From positions 62,001 through 126,000 of the forward strand of contig JBFWXB010000007.1 of assembly GCA_050187875.1 (NCBI GenBank): a DNA stretch of 64,000 bases, read 5' to 3'. A program made the translations under genes and the position numbers. Numbering within the stretch: position 1 is the first letter of the stretch; the number at the start of each line of letters is the position of its first letter. This DNA comes from JAFKKS01 sp050187875. Its GTDB lineage: Bacteria; Pseudomonadota; Alphaproteobacteria; Rhizobiales; Xanthobacteraceae. A model generated the notes under the pieces. It was given only the letters and a program-made list of their open reading frames with translations. It searched no databases and was not told where the DNA came from. This document shows, piece after piece, positions 16,211 to 25,559 of the stretch.

Positions 16211-19200
16211 TTACTCCGCCGCCTGCATCAGCGGCGGCACGGCGGGCGCGGTGCGGAACTGCTCCATGAGCGTCGCCTCTTCCGCCTTCGCCGCCTTAAG
16301 GTGGCGCATCTTCACGTGACCGTAGCCGCGGATCTTATCGGGAATGCTGGCGAGCGCGACGGCGAGGTGATGGTTCTCCGGTGTCAGCTTCGTCGTGATC
16401 TCGTCGAGCAGCGCGCGATATTCGCCGATCAGCGCGCGTTCGGTCTTGCGCTCTTGCGTGCGCCCGAACGGATCGAAGGGCGTGCCGCGCAGGAACTTGA
16501 AGCGGCGCAGGACATCGAAGGCGCTCAGCATCCACTGCCCGAATTCGATCTTGCGCGGATGGCCGGTGTTCGGATCGGTCTTTGCGAGGATCGGCGGCGC
16601 CAGGTGGTAACGCACCTCGTAGTCGCCCTCGAACATCGTCTTGATCTGCTCGCCGAAGCTTGGATCGGTCTGCAGCCGCGCGACTTCGTACTCGTCCTTG
16701 TAGGCCATCAGCTTGAAGAGATAGCGCGCCGCAGCTTCCGCGAGCGCCGTCTCGCCAGGGACCTTTCCGGCTTCGGCGGCACGTACCGCCTCAACGGCAT
16801 TGCGATATTTCTTGGCGTAGCGCCGGCTCTGATAGGCGGTGAGGAAGTCCGCGCGCCGCGCGATCATCTCATCGAGGCTCTCGGACATGCGCAGCGAATC
16901 GCGCACCGCAACCGGCTCTGCCGTGCGCGCCGTCGCCTCGACGCTCTTGAGATCGTCGGCGGCATGGCGTCCCCAGCGGAAGGCGGCGATGTTCATCGCG
17001 ACCGCCTCGCCGTTGAGCGTGATCGCCTCCTCGATCGCGACGTCCGAGATCGGGATCGCACCGCGCTGGTAGGCGAAACCGAGAAGGAAGATGTTGGCGC
17101 CGATCGTGTTGCCGAGCAGCGCCGAGGCAAGCCGCGCCGCATCGATGAAGGAGCAGTTCTCCGCGCCCGCCATGTTCGCGATCGTGCGCTTGAGCCGCTC
17201 CATCGGCAGCGAGAAATCGGCATTGCGCGTGAAGTCGCCGGGCAGGAACTCGGCGAGGTTGAGCACCATCTTGGTCTTGCCGGGCTTCACCGCGGCGAGG
17301 ACCTTCTTGCTGCCGGCGACGACGATATCGCCCGCGAGCACCAGGTCGGCGCTGCGCGCCGCAACGCGAATGGCGTGGATGTCATCGGGATGGTTGGCGA
17401 AGCGAATGTGGCTGTAAACCGCGCCGCCCTTCTGGGCGAGGCCCTGCTGGTCGATGATGCCGATGCCTTTGCCTTCGATATGCGCGGCCATGCCGAGGAT
17501 GGCGCCGATCGTGACGACGCCCGTACCGCCGACGCCGGTCACGATCATGCTGTAGGTGTGCTCGATCGTCGGCAGCACCGGTTCCGGCAACTCGGTGACA
17601 TCCGGTGGCGCGCCGACGCCCGGCGCCTTGCGCAGCTTGCCGCCATGCACGGTGACGAACGAAGGGCAGAAGCCTTTCAGGCAGGAATAGTCCTTGTTGC
17701 AGCTCGACTGGTCGATGCGCCGCTTACGGCCATATTCCGTCTCCAGCGGCTGCACTGAGACGCAGTTCGACTTGACGCCGCAGTCGCCGCAGCCCTCGCA
17801 GACGAGATCGTTGATGACGACGCGCTTGTCTGGGTCGGGGAATTGACCGCGTTTGCGGCGCCGGCGCTTCTCGGCAGCGCAAGTCTGATCGTAGATGAGG
17901 ACGGTGAGGCCCGGGACGGAGGCGAGCTCCGTCTGCACCTTCATCAGCTCGTCGCGGTGGTGCACCGTGAGCCCGCGCGGCCAGTCGATATCCTTCGGAT
18001 ATTTCCACGGCTCGTCGGTGACGACGCGGATCTGCTTCGCGCCTTCGGCGGCGACCTGCCGCGCGATCTGCGGCACCGACAGCCCACCCTCGTTGCGTTG
18101 CCCGCCGGTCATCGCAACAGCGTCGTTGAAGAGAATCTTGTAGGTGATGTTGACGCCCGACGCCGCTGCGGCGCGGATGGCGAGATAGCCGGAGTGGTTA
18201 TAGGTGCCGTCACCGATATTCTGGAAGACGTGGCCGCGCTTCGAGAATGGCGCCTCGCCGATCCAGTTGGCGCCCTCGCCGCCCATCTGGGTAAAGCCTT
18301 CGGTGTTGCGGTCCATCCACTGCGCCATGAAGTGGCAGCCGATGCCGGCATAAGCGCGCATGCCGTCGGGCACCACGGTCGACGTGTTGTGCGGACAGCC
18401 GGAGCAGAAATACGGCGTACGCGAGGCGATATCCGGCGTCTCCGCGAGCATGCGCTGCGCGTCCTTGAGCCGCGCGACGTGGCCGGCGATCGCCTCGTCG
18501 GGGCGGCGCGCCAGAACGCGCTCGCCAATGCAGATCGCGATGTCGTTCGGATCGAGCGCGCCCTTCACCGGGAACAGCCAGTTCCCCTGCTCGTCGCGCT
18601 TGCCGATGCAGACCGGCTGTTCGGGATTGCCGTAAAGCTCCTCGCGCACCTGCACCTCGATGAGCGAGCGCTTCTCCTCGACCACGATGATGAGCTCGAG
18701 CTCGTGCGCGAACTCGCGCAACTCCTGCTGCGAAAGCGGCCACGGGCACGCCACCTTGAAGAGGCGAATGCCGAGGTCGTTGGCGCGCACCTCGTCGATG
18801 CCGAGCTCATCCATCGCCTGGCGGACGTCGAGATAGCTCTTGCCGGTGGTGATGATGCCGATCTTCGGACTGCGCCCGCCGGTGGTGATGTATTTGTTGA
18901 GCTTGTTGGCGTGCACGAAGGCGAGCATCGCGTCGCGCTTGTAGTCGTGCAGCCGCGCTTCCTGGCCGAGAATGGTGTCGCCGAGGCGGATATTGAGCCC
19001 GCCCTCCGGCATCTTGAAATCTTGCGGGATGACGATCTTCACCCGCTCCAGGCTGCCGTCGATGGCGGCGGTCGATTCCACCGTCTCGTGCATGCATTTG
19101 AGGCCGACCCAGGTGCCGCAGAAGCGCGACATGGCGAAGCCGTAGAGGCCGTAATCGATGATCTCCTGCACGCCCGCGGGGTTGAGCACCGGGATCATCA

Positions 19201-19696
19201 CGTCGACGAAGTGGAATTCCGACTGATGCGCGGTGGTCGAGGATTCTGCCGTATGGTCATCGCCCATCAGGGCGAGCACGCCGCCATGCTTCGACGTGCC
19301 GGCGAAATTCGCGTGGCGGAAGACGTCGCCGGTGCGGTCGACACCCGGCCCCTTGCCGTACCAGATGCCGAAGACGCCGTCGTATTTGCCTTCGCCGCGC
19401 AGTTCCGCCTGCTGCGAGCCCCACACCGCGGTCGCGGCGAGGTCTTCGTTGATGCCGGGCTGGAAGACGATGTCGTTGGGGACAAGGATCTTCGCCGTCC
19501 GCATGAACTGCTGATCGAGCCCGCCGAGCGGCGAGCCGCGATAGCCGGTCACATAGCCGGCGGTGTTCAAGCCCGCGCGCCGGTCGCGCTCCTTCTGCAT
19601 CAGGCACATGCGAATCAGCGCCTGATAGCCGGTGACGAACACGCGGCTTTTCGTCAGGTCGTATTTGTCGTCGAGTGTGACGCGGTTCGAAGTCAT
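16211..19696 (-). CDS. Indolepyruvate ferredoxin oxidoreductase, fused three-domain form
   Basis: A 1161-residue 2-oxoacid:ferredoxin oxidoreductase that decarboxylates aryl pyruvates from aromatic amino-acid breakdown to aryl-acetyl-CoA with TPP and Fe-S clusters. The N-terminal part is the alpha/TPP region (VTGYRGSPLGGLDQQFM; FCSGCPHNTST), then a cysteine-rich ferredoxin-like stretch (CEGCGDCGVKSNC and a further CSCLKGFCPS-type run), then the gamma domain beginning VTGVGGTGVVTIGAILG. Length is normal for the fused bacterial enzyme. The ATG at 19696 has AAGGTGG upstream; the open frame runs on to 19825 without homology. A weak promoter-like TTGACC (17-base spacer) lies at 19811-19839. Confidence 0.94.
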   Translation of the reverse strand: MTSNRVTLDDKYDLTKSRVFVTGYQALIRMCLMQKERDRRAGLNTAGYVTGYRGSPLGGLDQQFMRTAKILVPNDIVFQPGINEDLAATAVWGSQQAELRGEGKYDGVFGIWYGKGPGVDRTGDVFRHANFAGTSKHGGVLALMGDDHTAESSTTAHQSEFHFVDVMIPVLNPAGVQEIIDYGLYGFAMSRFCGTWVGLKCMHETVESTAAIDGSLERVKIVIPQDFKMPEGGLNIRLGDTILGQEARLHDYKRDAMLAFVHANKLNKYITTGGRSPKIGIITTGKSYLDVRQAMDELGIDEVRANDLGIRLFKVACPWPLSQQELREFAHELELIIVVEEKRSLIEVQVREELYGNPEQPVCIGKRDEQGNWLFPVKGALDPNDIAICIGERVLARRPDEAIAGHVARLKDAQRMLAETPDIASRTPYFCSGCPHNTSTVVPDGMRAYAGIGCHFMAQWMDRNTEGFTQMGGEGANWIGEAPFSKRGHVFQNIGDGTYNHSGYLAIRAAAASGVNITYKILFNDAVAMTGGQRNEGGLSVPQIARQVAAEGAKQIRVVTDEPWKYPKDIDWPRGLTVHHRDELMKVQTELASVPGLTVLIYDQTCAAEKRRRRKRGQFPDPDKRVVINDLVCEGCGDCGVKSNCVSVQPLETEYGRKRRIDQSSCNKDYSCLKGFCPSFVTVHGGKLRKAPGVGAPPDVTELPEPVLPTIEHTYSMIVTGVGGTGVVTIGAILGMAAHIEGKGIGIIDQQGLAQKGGAVYSHIRFANHPDDIHAIRVAARSADLVLAGDIVVAGSKKVLAAVKPGKTKMVLNLAEFLPGDFTRNADFSLPMERLKRTIANMAGAENCSFIDAARLASALLGNTIGANIFLLGFAYQRGAIPISDVAIEEAITLNGEAVAMNIAAFRWGRHAADDLKSVEATARTAEPVAVRDSLRMSESLDEMIARRADFLTAYQSRRYAKKYRNAVEAVRAAEAGKVPGETALAEAAARYLFKLMAYKDEYEVARLQTDPSFGEQIKTMFEGDYEVRYHLAPPILAKTDPNTGHPRKIEFGQWMLSAFDVLRRFKFLRGTPFDPFGRTQERKTERALIGEYRALLDEITTKLTPENHHLAVALASIPDKIRGYGHVKMRHLKAAKAEEATLMEQFRTAPAVPPLMQAAE

Positions 19697-19945
19697 GGCC
19701 ACCTTCTGGGGCGCCGCGCCCCACGCCTGAAAGCCGCCACTGCGGCCTCGGTCGTCCCCAAATGCATATAGGGTGCCAGCCGCTTTCGGGGCAGTCCCAC
19801 AACGGGAGAAATGCTGACACTTCAATCGGCTGCGGTCAATTTCGTTTCATGTCGCGCAGAAGGACGCAAAATGTCCCGGCGCGCTCGCTTCACGAAATTT
19901 GGCGCATCGCAGCATAAAGGCTCGGCCTACGCCGGCACCGTTCGG

Positions 19946-20623
19946 TCAGGCTGGAGCGGCGAAAGCGACCGTCTCCAGCACCGCGAAATAGTGGCAGAGA
20001 GCGGCGACCAGCACGAAGCCGTGCCAGATCGCGTTTTGAAACCGCAGGCTTTGCCAGACATGGAAGATCACGCCCACGGAATAGAGCGTGCCGCCGGCGG
20101 CGAGGAGGATGAGGGTCGTCGGCGACAGCGCGCTAACGATTGAGTCATAGAGGAGCACGCCGCTCCATCCGAGAAGCAGATAGAGCACGACCGCGACCCG
20201 GTCGAAGCGGCCCGGCAGCACGAGCTTGACGACGATACCGGCGGTCGCGACAAGCCAGATCGCCGCCAGCATGCCGAACGGCACCAGTCCACCCTTCAGA
20301 TGCAGGAGGAAGGGCGTGTAGGTCGCCGCGATCAGGAGATAGATCGCCGAGTGGTCGAGGCGGCGCAGCCACCATTTCAGCCGCGACACGGGCCAGAGGT
20401 TATAGGCGGCGGAAAGACCGAGCACCGTGATCAGGCCCGTGGCATAAACGGCCGCCGAAACGACGGAGATCGCCCCGCTCGAATCGGCCGCAAGAACCAG
20501 AAGGACGACGGCCCCGACCAACCCGAGCGCGACGCCAAGCGCATGCACCACGCCGTCGGCAATGATCTCTGCGCGCGTATAACGCCAAACAAAGCGCACC
20601 GGACGGCCGTCGAAATCCGTCAC
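19946..20623 (-). CDS. Haemolysin III / adiponectin-receptor family membrane protein
   Basis: A 225-residue seven-helix membrane protein of the HlyIII/YqfA type. The conserved histidines are in GVVHALG, LDHSAIYLLIAATYTP and WHGFVLVAALCHYFAV, which in this superfamily bind zinc for a hydrolase-like activity. Cellular role in bacteria is not settled; membrane lipid homeostasis is suggested for relatives. It lies downstream of the hybrid kinase gene end with a 112-base gap. Confidence 0.92.
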   Translation of the reverse strand: MTDFDGRPVRFVWRYTRAEIIADGVVHALGVALGLVGAVVLLVLAADSSGAISVVSAAVYATGLITVLGLSAAYNLWPVSRLKWWLRRLDHSAIYLLIAATYTPFLLHLKGGLVPFGMLAAIWLVATAGIVVKLVLPGRFDRVAVVLYLLLGWSGVLLYDSIVSALSPTTLILLAAGGTLYSVGVIFHVWQSLRFQNAIWHGFVLVAALCHYFAVLETVAFAAPA

Positions 20624-20650
20624 TCCATCCTCCAGGCGTCTCGCCTTAGA

Positions 20651-20669
20651 CCATCCGTATCACGGATGG
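20651..20669. promoter_or_regulatory. Small perfect hairpin upstream of the haemolysin III gene
   Basis: CCATCCG and CGGATGG surround TATCA. It lies 28 bases upstream of the haemolysin III start and downstream of the kinase gene. It could be an operator or an RNA hairpin; there is no T-run on the minus strand, so a terminator is not favoured. Confidence 0.3.
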
Positions 20670-20735
20670 CATCGTCGAAAATACGGCGCGGAGAAGGAAA
20701 TAGCGCGTCGTTGTTAACGCTGCGCGACAGGCCCG

Positions 20736-23126
20736 TTACGCCTTCAAGACTTCGGCAACCTTGCGCGCGAGATCGCCGATCGTGAACGGCTTGGGCAGGA
20801 CATGCACGCCCGCATCGAGCACAGCGTTGTGGACGATGGCGTTGCGCGTATACCCCGTGGTGAAAAGCACCTTCATGTCCGGCCGGCGTCGCAATACCTC
20901 GTCGGCGAGCTTGCGCCCGTTCATTTCCGGCATCACGACGTCGGTGAAGAGGAGCGCGATGTCGGGCTCTTTCTCCAGGATCGCCAGTGCTGCAGCGCCG
21001 CTTCCGGCATCGAGCACCATGTAGTCGAGCTCGCGCAGCGCCTCCACGGTGTTTCGCCGCACGCCCTCCTCGTCCTCGACGACCAGGATGCGAACGCCCG
21101 CGTTTCCGGTCGGCAGTGCGCCGCGATCGCTCTCGGTCGACGCCGCGTCGGCCGACGCCAGCGAGCGCGGCAGATAAATCTTGATCGTCGTGCCCTCGCC
21201 CGGCTCGCTGTAGATGCTGACATGGCCGTTCGATTGCTTGACGAAGCCATAGACTTGGCTGAGCCCCAGGCCCGTGCCGACGCCGCTCGATTTGGTGGTG
21301 AAGAACGGCTCGAACGCCTTCCCGCGGACCTCGGCGCTCATGCCGGTGCCGGTATCGGTGACCGCGAACATCACGTACTGGCCGGCGTTGACGTCCGCCC
21401 GCTCGGCATAAGCTTCATCGAGATAGGTGTTAGCGGTCTCGATCGTGAGCTTGCCGCCCTCGCCCATTGCGTCGCGCGCATTGACGGCGAGGTTGAGAAG
21501 CGCGCTCTCAAGCTGGTTCGGGTCGGCGACTGTGCGCCACAGGCCGGCGGCCAGCACCGTTTCGAACTGGATCGTCTCGCCAAGGCTTCGCCGCAACAGG
21601 TCGGACATGTCGGTGACCAGGCGGTTACCGTCGATCGGTTCCGGCATCAAAGGCTGGCGCCGCGCGAACGCGAGGAGCCGTGCGGTGAGCGACGCGGCGC
21701 GGCGCGCGCCGGCCATCGCCGTGTCGATATGCCGCTCCAGGATGGCTTCGCCGCGCGCCAGCCGCCGCTGGCACATCTCCAGGCCGCCCATCACGATCGC
21801 CAGCATATTGTTGAAGTCGTGCGCGATGCCGCCGGTGAGCTGCCCGATCGCTTCCATCTTCTGCGCCTGGCGCAGCGCGCTCTCCGTCGCCTCGCGCCGG
21901 CCCATCTCCGCGACGAGATCGCTGGTGCGCTCGGCGACGTTGCGCTCCAACGTTTCCGATAGACGGCGCAGATCATCCTCGGCCTTGTCGCGCTCCCGCT
22001 CACGCACCCGCAAAGCAATCGCTGCGGCGGCGATTTCGCGGCTCACATTGCCGAGCTCGCGCACCGGCATGCGCTGCTGCGGCATCACCTCCCGCCGGCC
22101 GAGCGCCATCGCCTGCGCCGTGAGCCGTGCGATCGCGTCGGCGAGACGGCCGCCGAAGAAATAGCTCGTCAGAAGCGAAAGGATCGTGAGCAGGATGCCG
22201 ACCGCGCCCACCGTCCATAGCGCACGGCCAAGCTGTGCGCTGACGCGCTCCTCGGGAATGCTCACATAAACGATCCAGTTCGCGAGGCGCGAGCGTGCAT
22301 AGGCCGTGCGCACCGTCTCGCCGCCGGTATTCTTTCCGCGCCACACGCCCTCGAGCCCTTGGGCGCTGGAGACGAAGTCCGGCGCCGCCGGACGTCCGCT
22401 GAATGTGTCATTCTTGTCGGAACGCGCGAGGATGATGCCGTTGCCGTCGACCACGCCCGCGCGACTGCCCTTATCGAGACCTTGACTGATGAGGTCGGCG
22501 AGCCGCTGCGGCGAGACGCTCAGATTGAGGAAATGGGTGACGCGATCGTCCGCGATGATCGGCACGGTGACCGAGTAGAGCGGTTGACCCGCGACCGCGC
22601 CGACGATCGTATTGGAGACGAGCGGCTGCTTCGTCTGAATGACATCCTTGTCGCCGACGAGCGGCTCGAAGGGCAGCGTCGTCCCGTAAGGCACGCGCGT
22701 ATTCGCCAATTGCTGGCCGGCGGCGTTGCGCAGCAGCAGGTCGATGCCGACGAGATTGCGCACGCGCTGCATCTGCGCATAGAACGTGGCGTAGTCGCCG
22801 TCTTGAACCCGGCTCGACGTGGCGAGCGTCTGCAGCGTGAATTCCAGGCCCGCGAGGTCACGGTCGACGACCAGCGCGAGCTGGCGCGCGTCGCTGCGCA
22901 GATCGAGCTCGATGCGCGCCTCTTCCGATACGGAGTAGCGCCACACCATCAGCCCAGCGAATACGAGCACCGGCACGAGAACCGAAAGAACGAGCAGAAG
23001 CACATAGCCGCGCGTCGAGAAGCTTGGCGCGTTTGCGACGCGGGACGGCGCGGCGGAGTGCTCGACCGGTGGCGGGTCAGGCGCGTGCAATGGCCTTCGT
23101 TCCTTAAGCCGTAGCCCCTGCGTCAA
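20736..23126 (-). CDS. Hybrid sensor histidine kinase with periplasmic Cache-like domain
   Basis: A 796-residue membrane kinase. Order: short cytoplasmic start, membrane helix (about 40-62), double-Cache-like periplasmic sensor (about 65-295), second helix (about 300-325), HAMP-like linker and coiled coil, HisKA with the phosphorylated histidine in GGIAHDFNN, HATPase_c with NAVNARDAM, DTGTGMS and GTGLGLSQVYGFVKQS, then a C-terminal receiver whose aspartate is in LLFTDVVMPEMNG. The phosphate probably moves from the histidine to the attached receiver. No separate response regulator gene is adjacent, so its output partner is unknown. The ligand is not readable; Cache domains bind small metabolites. 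Confidence 0.93.
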   Translation of the reverse strand: MTQGLRLKERRPLHAPDPPPVEHSAAPSRVANAPSFSTRGYVLLLVLSVLVPVLVFAGLMVWRYSVSEEARIELDLRSDARQLALVVDRDLAGLEFTLQTLATSSRVQDGDYATFYAQMQRVRNLVGIDLLLRNAAGQQLANTRVPYGTTLPFEPLVGDKDVIQTKQPLVSNTIVGAVAGQPLYSVTVPIIADDRVTHFLNLSVSPQRLADLISQGLDKGSRAGVVDGNGIILARSDKNDTFSGRPAAPDFVSSAQGLEGVWRGKNTGGETVRTAYARSRLANWIVYVSIPEERVSAQLGRALWTVGAVGILLTILSLLTSYFFGGRLADAIARLTAQAMALGRREVMPQQRMPVRELGNVSREIAAAAIALRVRERERDKAEDDLRRLSETLERNVAERTSDLVAEMGRREATESALRQAQKMEAIGQLTGGIAHDFNNMLAIVMGGLEMCQRRLARGEAILERHIDTAMAGARRAASLTARLLAFARRQPLMPEPIDGNRLVTDMSDLLRRSLGETIQFETVLAAGLWRTVADPNQLESALLNLAVNARDAMGEGGKLTIETANTYLDEAYAERADVNAGQYVMFAVTDTGTGMSAEVRGKAFEPFFTTKSSGVGTGLGLSQVYGFVKQSNGHVSIYSEPGEGTTIKIYLPRSLASADAASTESDRGALPTGNAGVRILVVEDEEGVRRNTVEALRELDYMVLDAGSGAAALAILEKEPDIALLFTDVVMPEMNGRKLADEVLRRRPDMKVLFTTGYTRNAIVHNAVLDAGVHVLPKPFTIGDLARKVAEVLKA

Positions 23127-23139
23127 AGACGCAGGGATA

Positions 23140-23302
23140 CTACGCGAAATCGTCGGCGATGTTCCAGCGCCAGAAGTCCGTACCTTCGTCGCGCAGGAAC
23201 CGCGCCAGTACCATGCTGTGCACTTCCGAGGCGCCGTCGACGATGCGCGCCGCCCGCGCCCAATGGAGCGCGTTCGGCCCGAAGTTCGAGCGGTGTGCGC
23301 CG
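23140..23302 (-). pseudogene. C-terminal remnant of an acyl-CoA dehydrogenase
   Basis: Directly after the SDR stop, in a different frame, about 53 codons read APDGAHRSNFGPNALHWARA then ARIVDGASEVHSMVLARFLR and end with TDFWRWNIADDFA before a stop. The ADG-x-EVH-like block near the end resembles the C-terminal helix of acyl-CoA dehydrogenases. No catalytic core or start is present, so this is likely a scrap left by a deletion. SDR and acyl-CoA dehydrogenase genes are often neighbours. The assignment is by recall of the family end, not by a search. Confidence 0.5.
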
Positions 23303-24079
23303 TCAGGCGCCGCGCAGCTGCACCATCTGCCCGCCGTCGACGACGATGGTCGTGCCGTTGATGTAGCGGCCGGCGTCGGACGCAAGGAGCAAGAGCGCGC
23401 CGTCGAGGTCACACGCCTCGCCGAAGCGACCCGCCGGAATGTCACGCGTCATCTTCGCGCCTTCGCCCGCGAGCCACTCCGCATTGATCTCGGTCGAGAT
23501 GTAGCCCGGCGCGATGGCGTTGACGCGCACGCCCTTGAAGGCGAGCTCGAGCGCCAACGACTTGGTGAGCTGTACGACCGCTGCCTTCGACGTCGCATAG
23601 GCGACGACGCCCTTGGCGACGCCGAAGCCGAGGATCGAGGCGATGTTGACGATCGCACCGCGCTTGCCCGCGGCGAGCATGCGCCGCGCGGCCTCTTGCG
23701 CCCAGGCGAAGACCGCATCGAGGTTGGTCGCGAGCACGCGACGCCATTCTTCCGATGTCAGATCGACGGCGCGTGTCGAATGCGCGACACCGGCATTGTT
23801 GACGAGGATGGTGACGGTCCCGAACGCTTTCTCCGCGGCGTCGAACGCGGCCCGCATCGCCACGGCGTCGCCGACATCGGCCGCAACCGCGATCGCCCGG
23901 CCGCCGGCCTCGGCGATCCGCCGACTCACATCTTCAAGCCGCTCGGCGCGGCGTGCAACGAGGACGACCGCCGCCCCGTTCGCGGCCAAAACCTCGGCGA
24001 AGCGCACGCCAAGACCGCTCGACGCGCCCGTGACCAGCGCCACCTGCCCGGACAAATCGAAGAGTTCCGCGGCTTTCAT
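23303..24079 (-). CDS. Short-chain dehydrogenase/reductase (SDR)
   Basis: A 258-residue classical SDR. The nucleotide-binding TGASSGLG, NNAG and the active-site YATSK are all present, with a catalytic serine in NIASILG and the C-terminal GGQMVQL. It oxidises or reduces a hydroxy/oxo group with NAD(P)H; the substrate is unknown. It is followed by the acyl-CoA dehydrogenase remnant, which suggests a former fatty-acid-like operon. It is divergent from the nitrile hydratase genes, with a 140-base gap holding a degenerate family D repeat. Confidence 0.92.
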   Translation of the reverse strand: MKAAELFDLSGQVALVTGASSGLGVRFAEVLAANGAAVVLVARRAERLEDVSRRIAEAGGRAIAVAADVGDAVAMRAAFDAAEKAFGTVTILVNNAGVAHSTRAVDLTSEEWRRVLATNLDAVFAWAQEAARRMLAAGKRGAIVNIASILGFGVAKGVVAYATSKAAVVQLTKSLALELAFKGVRVNAIAPGYISTEINAEWLAGEGAKMTRDIPAGRFGEACDLDGALLLLASDAGRYINGTTIVVDGGQMVQLRGA

Positions 24080-24107
24080 TCATGCCCCCTTTCATGCTCT
24101 CCTCCGC

Positions 24108-24166
24108 TCATTCCCCAAGCGGGAATCCAGAATATTTGGCCCTGGGTCCTCGCTTTCGCGGGGACG
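24108..24166. repeat. Degenerate palindromic repeat, family D
   Basis: TCATTCCCCAAGCGGGAATCC at the left and CGCTTTCGCGGGGACGA at the right recall the family D ends, but the centre is largely lost. It lies in the divergent gap between the SDR and nitrile hydratase genes, where promoters are also expected. Confidence 0.4.
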
Positions 24167-24219
24167 AGCGGAGCGAATTCGACACTCGACTTCGCCCAAT
24201 CATGCGCTAGGCTTCCTTC

Positions 24220-24897
24220 ATGGCACACGATCACGACCACGGCCACGGTGAGCACCGCCACGGCCACCACCATCACGATCATGGTCACGACCACGATCAC
24301 GGCTCGGAGCTTTCGGAGATGCAGCTGCGCGTGCGCGCGCTCGAAAGCATCCTCACTGAGAAGGGCTATATCGACCCAAAGGCGCTCGACCTCCTCATCG
24401 AAACCTATGAGGTGAAGGTCGGCCCGCACAACGGCGCCCGCGTCGTGGCGAAAGCCTGGGCCGATCCCGAGTACCGCAAATGGCTGCTCGCGGAAGGCGG
24501 CGCCGCCATCGCCTCGCTCGGCTATATCGGCCGTCAGGGCGAGAACATGGTGGTGCTGGAGAACACGCCGAAGCTCCACAACATGGTCGTGTGCACGCTC
24601 TGCTCCTGCTATCCCTGGCCGGTGCTCGGCCTGCCGCCGGTCTGGTACAAATCCGCGCCTTACCGCTCGCAGGCCGTCGCCAATCCGCGCAAAGTGCTCG
24701 CTGATTTCAACGTCACGCTGCCGAAGGACGTGGAAATCCGCGTCTGGGATTCGACCGCGGAAATTCGCTACCTCGTGCTGCCGCTGCGCCCGGCGGGAAC
24801 CGAGGGCTGGAGCGAACAAGAGCTCGCCAAGCTCGTCACCCGCGACAGCATGATCGGCACCGGCGTGCCGCTCGCACCGAAGGACATCGCGGCATGA
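24220..24897 (+). CDS. nthA: Nitrile hydratase alpha subunit, cobalt type, with His-rich N-terminus
   Basis: Hydrates nitriles to amides with NthB. The 225-residue protein carries the metal-binding VCTLCSCYPW (C125, C128, C130); threonine in CTLCSC is the cobalt-type form, whereas iron-type enzymes have CSLCSC. GSELSEMQLRVRALESIL and KAWADPEYRKWLLAEG are family segments. Odd feature: the first 28 residues contain 14 histidines alternating with Asp/Gly, preceding the normal fold. This tail is not part of the usual subunit and may hold metal ions. The gene overlaps nthB by ATGA. Confidence 0.95.
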   Translation: MAHDHDHGHGEHRHGHHHHDHGHDHDHGSELSEMQLRVRALESILTEKGYIDPKALDLLIETYEVKVGPHNGARVVAKAWADPEYRKWLLAEGGAAIASLGYIGRQGENMVVLENTPKLHNMVVCTLCSCYPWPVLGLPPVWYKSAPYRSQAVANPRKVLADFNVTLPKDVEIRVWDSTAEIRYLVLPLRPAGTEGWSEQELAKLVTRDSMIGTGVPLAPKDIAA

Positions 24898-25550
24898 ACG
24901 GCGCGCATGACATGGGCGGCATGCACGGCTTCGGGCCGGTCGTGCCGGAGCCGAACGAACCGGTGTTCCACGCGGAGTGGGAGAAGCGCGCCTTCGCGCT
25001 TACCGTCGCCATGGGCGCGACCGGCGAATGGAATATCGACCAGTCGCGCAATGCGCGCGAAAGTTCGCCGCCGGCGAAATATCTCACCAGCAGCTATTAC
25101 AAGATCTGGTTCGACGCGCTCGAACGCCAGCTCAAGGCGCTCGGCTTCGTCTCCGCCGGCGAATTGTCGCAAGGGCACGCGAGCGGCGCACCGAAACCGA
25201 TCAAGCGCACGCTTGCCGCCGCTGATGTCGCGAAAACGCTCGGGCGCGGCGGCCCGACGCGGCGCGAGGAGGCCGCGCCTGCGCGCTTCAAGGTCGGCGA
25301 TCGCGTGCGCACCAAGAACATCAACCCGCCGACGCATACGCGCCTGCCGCGCTATGTGCGCGGGCATGTCGGCACCGTCGAGCGCGTCTACGGCGCGCAT
25401 GTCTTCCCCGACACGAATGCGAAGGGCGCAGAGAACCCGCAGTGGCTCTATGCGGTGACGTTCGCAAGCCGCGAACTCTTCGGCCCGGACGGCGACCCGA
25501 CCGCGCGCATCTCGGTCGACGCCTTCGAGCCCTATCTCGACCCGGCTTGA
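24894..25550 (+). CDS. nthB: Nitrile hydratase beta subunit
   Basis: A 218-residue partner of NthA. It begins MNGAHDMGGMHGFGPV, typical of beta subunits, with SYYKIWFDALERQL in the helical part and the SH3-like C-terminal portion from FKVGDRVRTKN through LPRYVRGHVGTVERVYGAHV. The start overlaps the nthA stop by four bases (ATGA), so both subunits are coupled in translation. Confidence 0.96.
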   Translation: MNGAHDMGGMHGFGPVVPEPNEPVFHAEWEKRAFALTVAMGATGEWNIDQSRNARESSPPAKYLTSSYYKIWFDALERQLKALGFVSAGELSQGHASGAPKPIKRTLAAADVAKTLGRGGPTRREEAAPARFKVGDRVRTKNINPPTHTRLPRYVRGHVGTVERVYGAHVFPDTNAKGAENPQWLYAVTFASRELFGPDGDPTARISVDAFEPYLDPA

Positions 25551-25559
25551 TTGCATCCC

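Noticed and set aside
17843..19771. A 642-codon frame antisense to the indolepyruvate oxidoreductase
   Set aside because: No motif in the frame, whereas the other strand has TPP, Fe-S and gamma-domain motifs.
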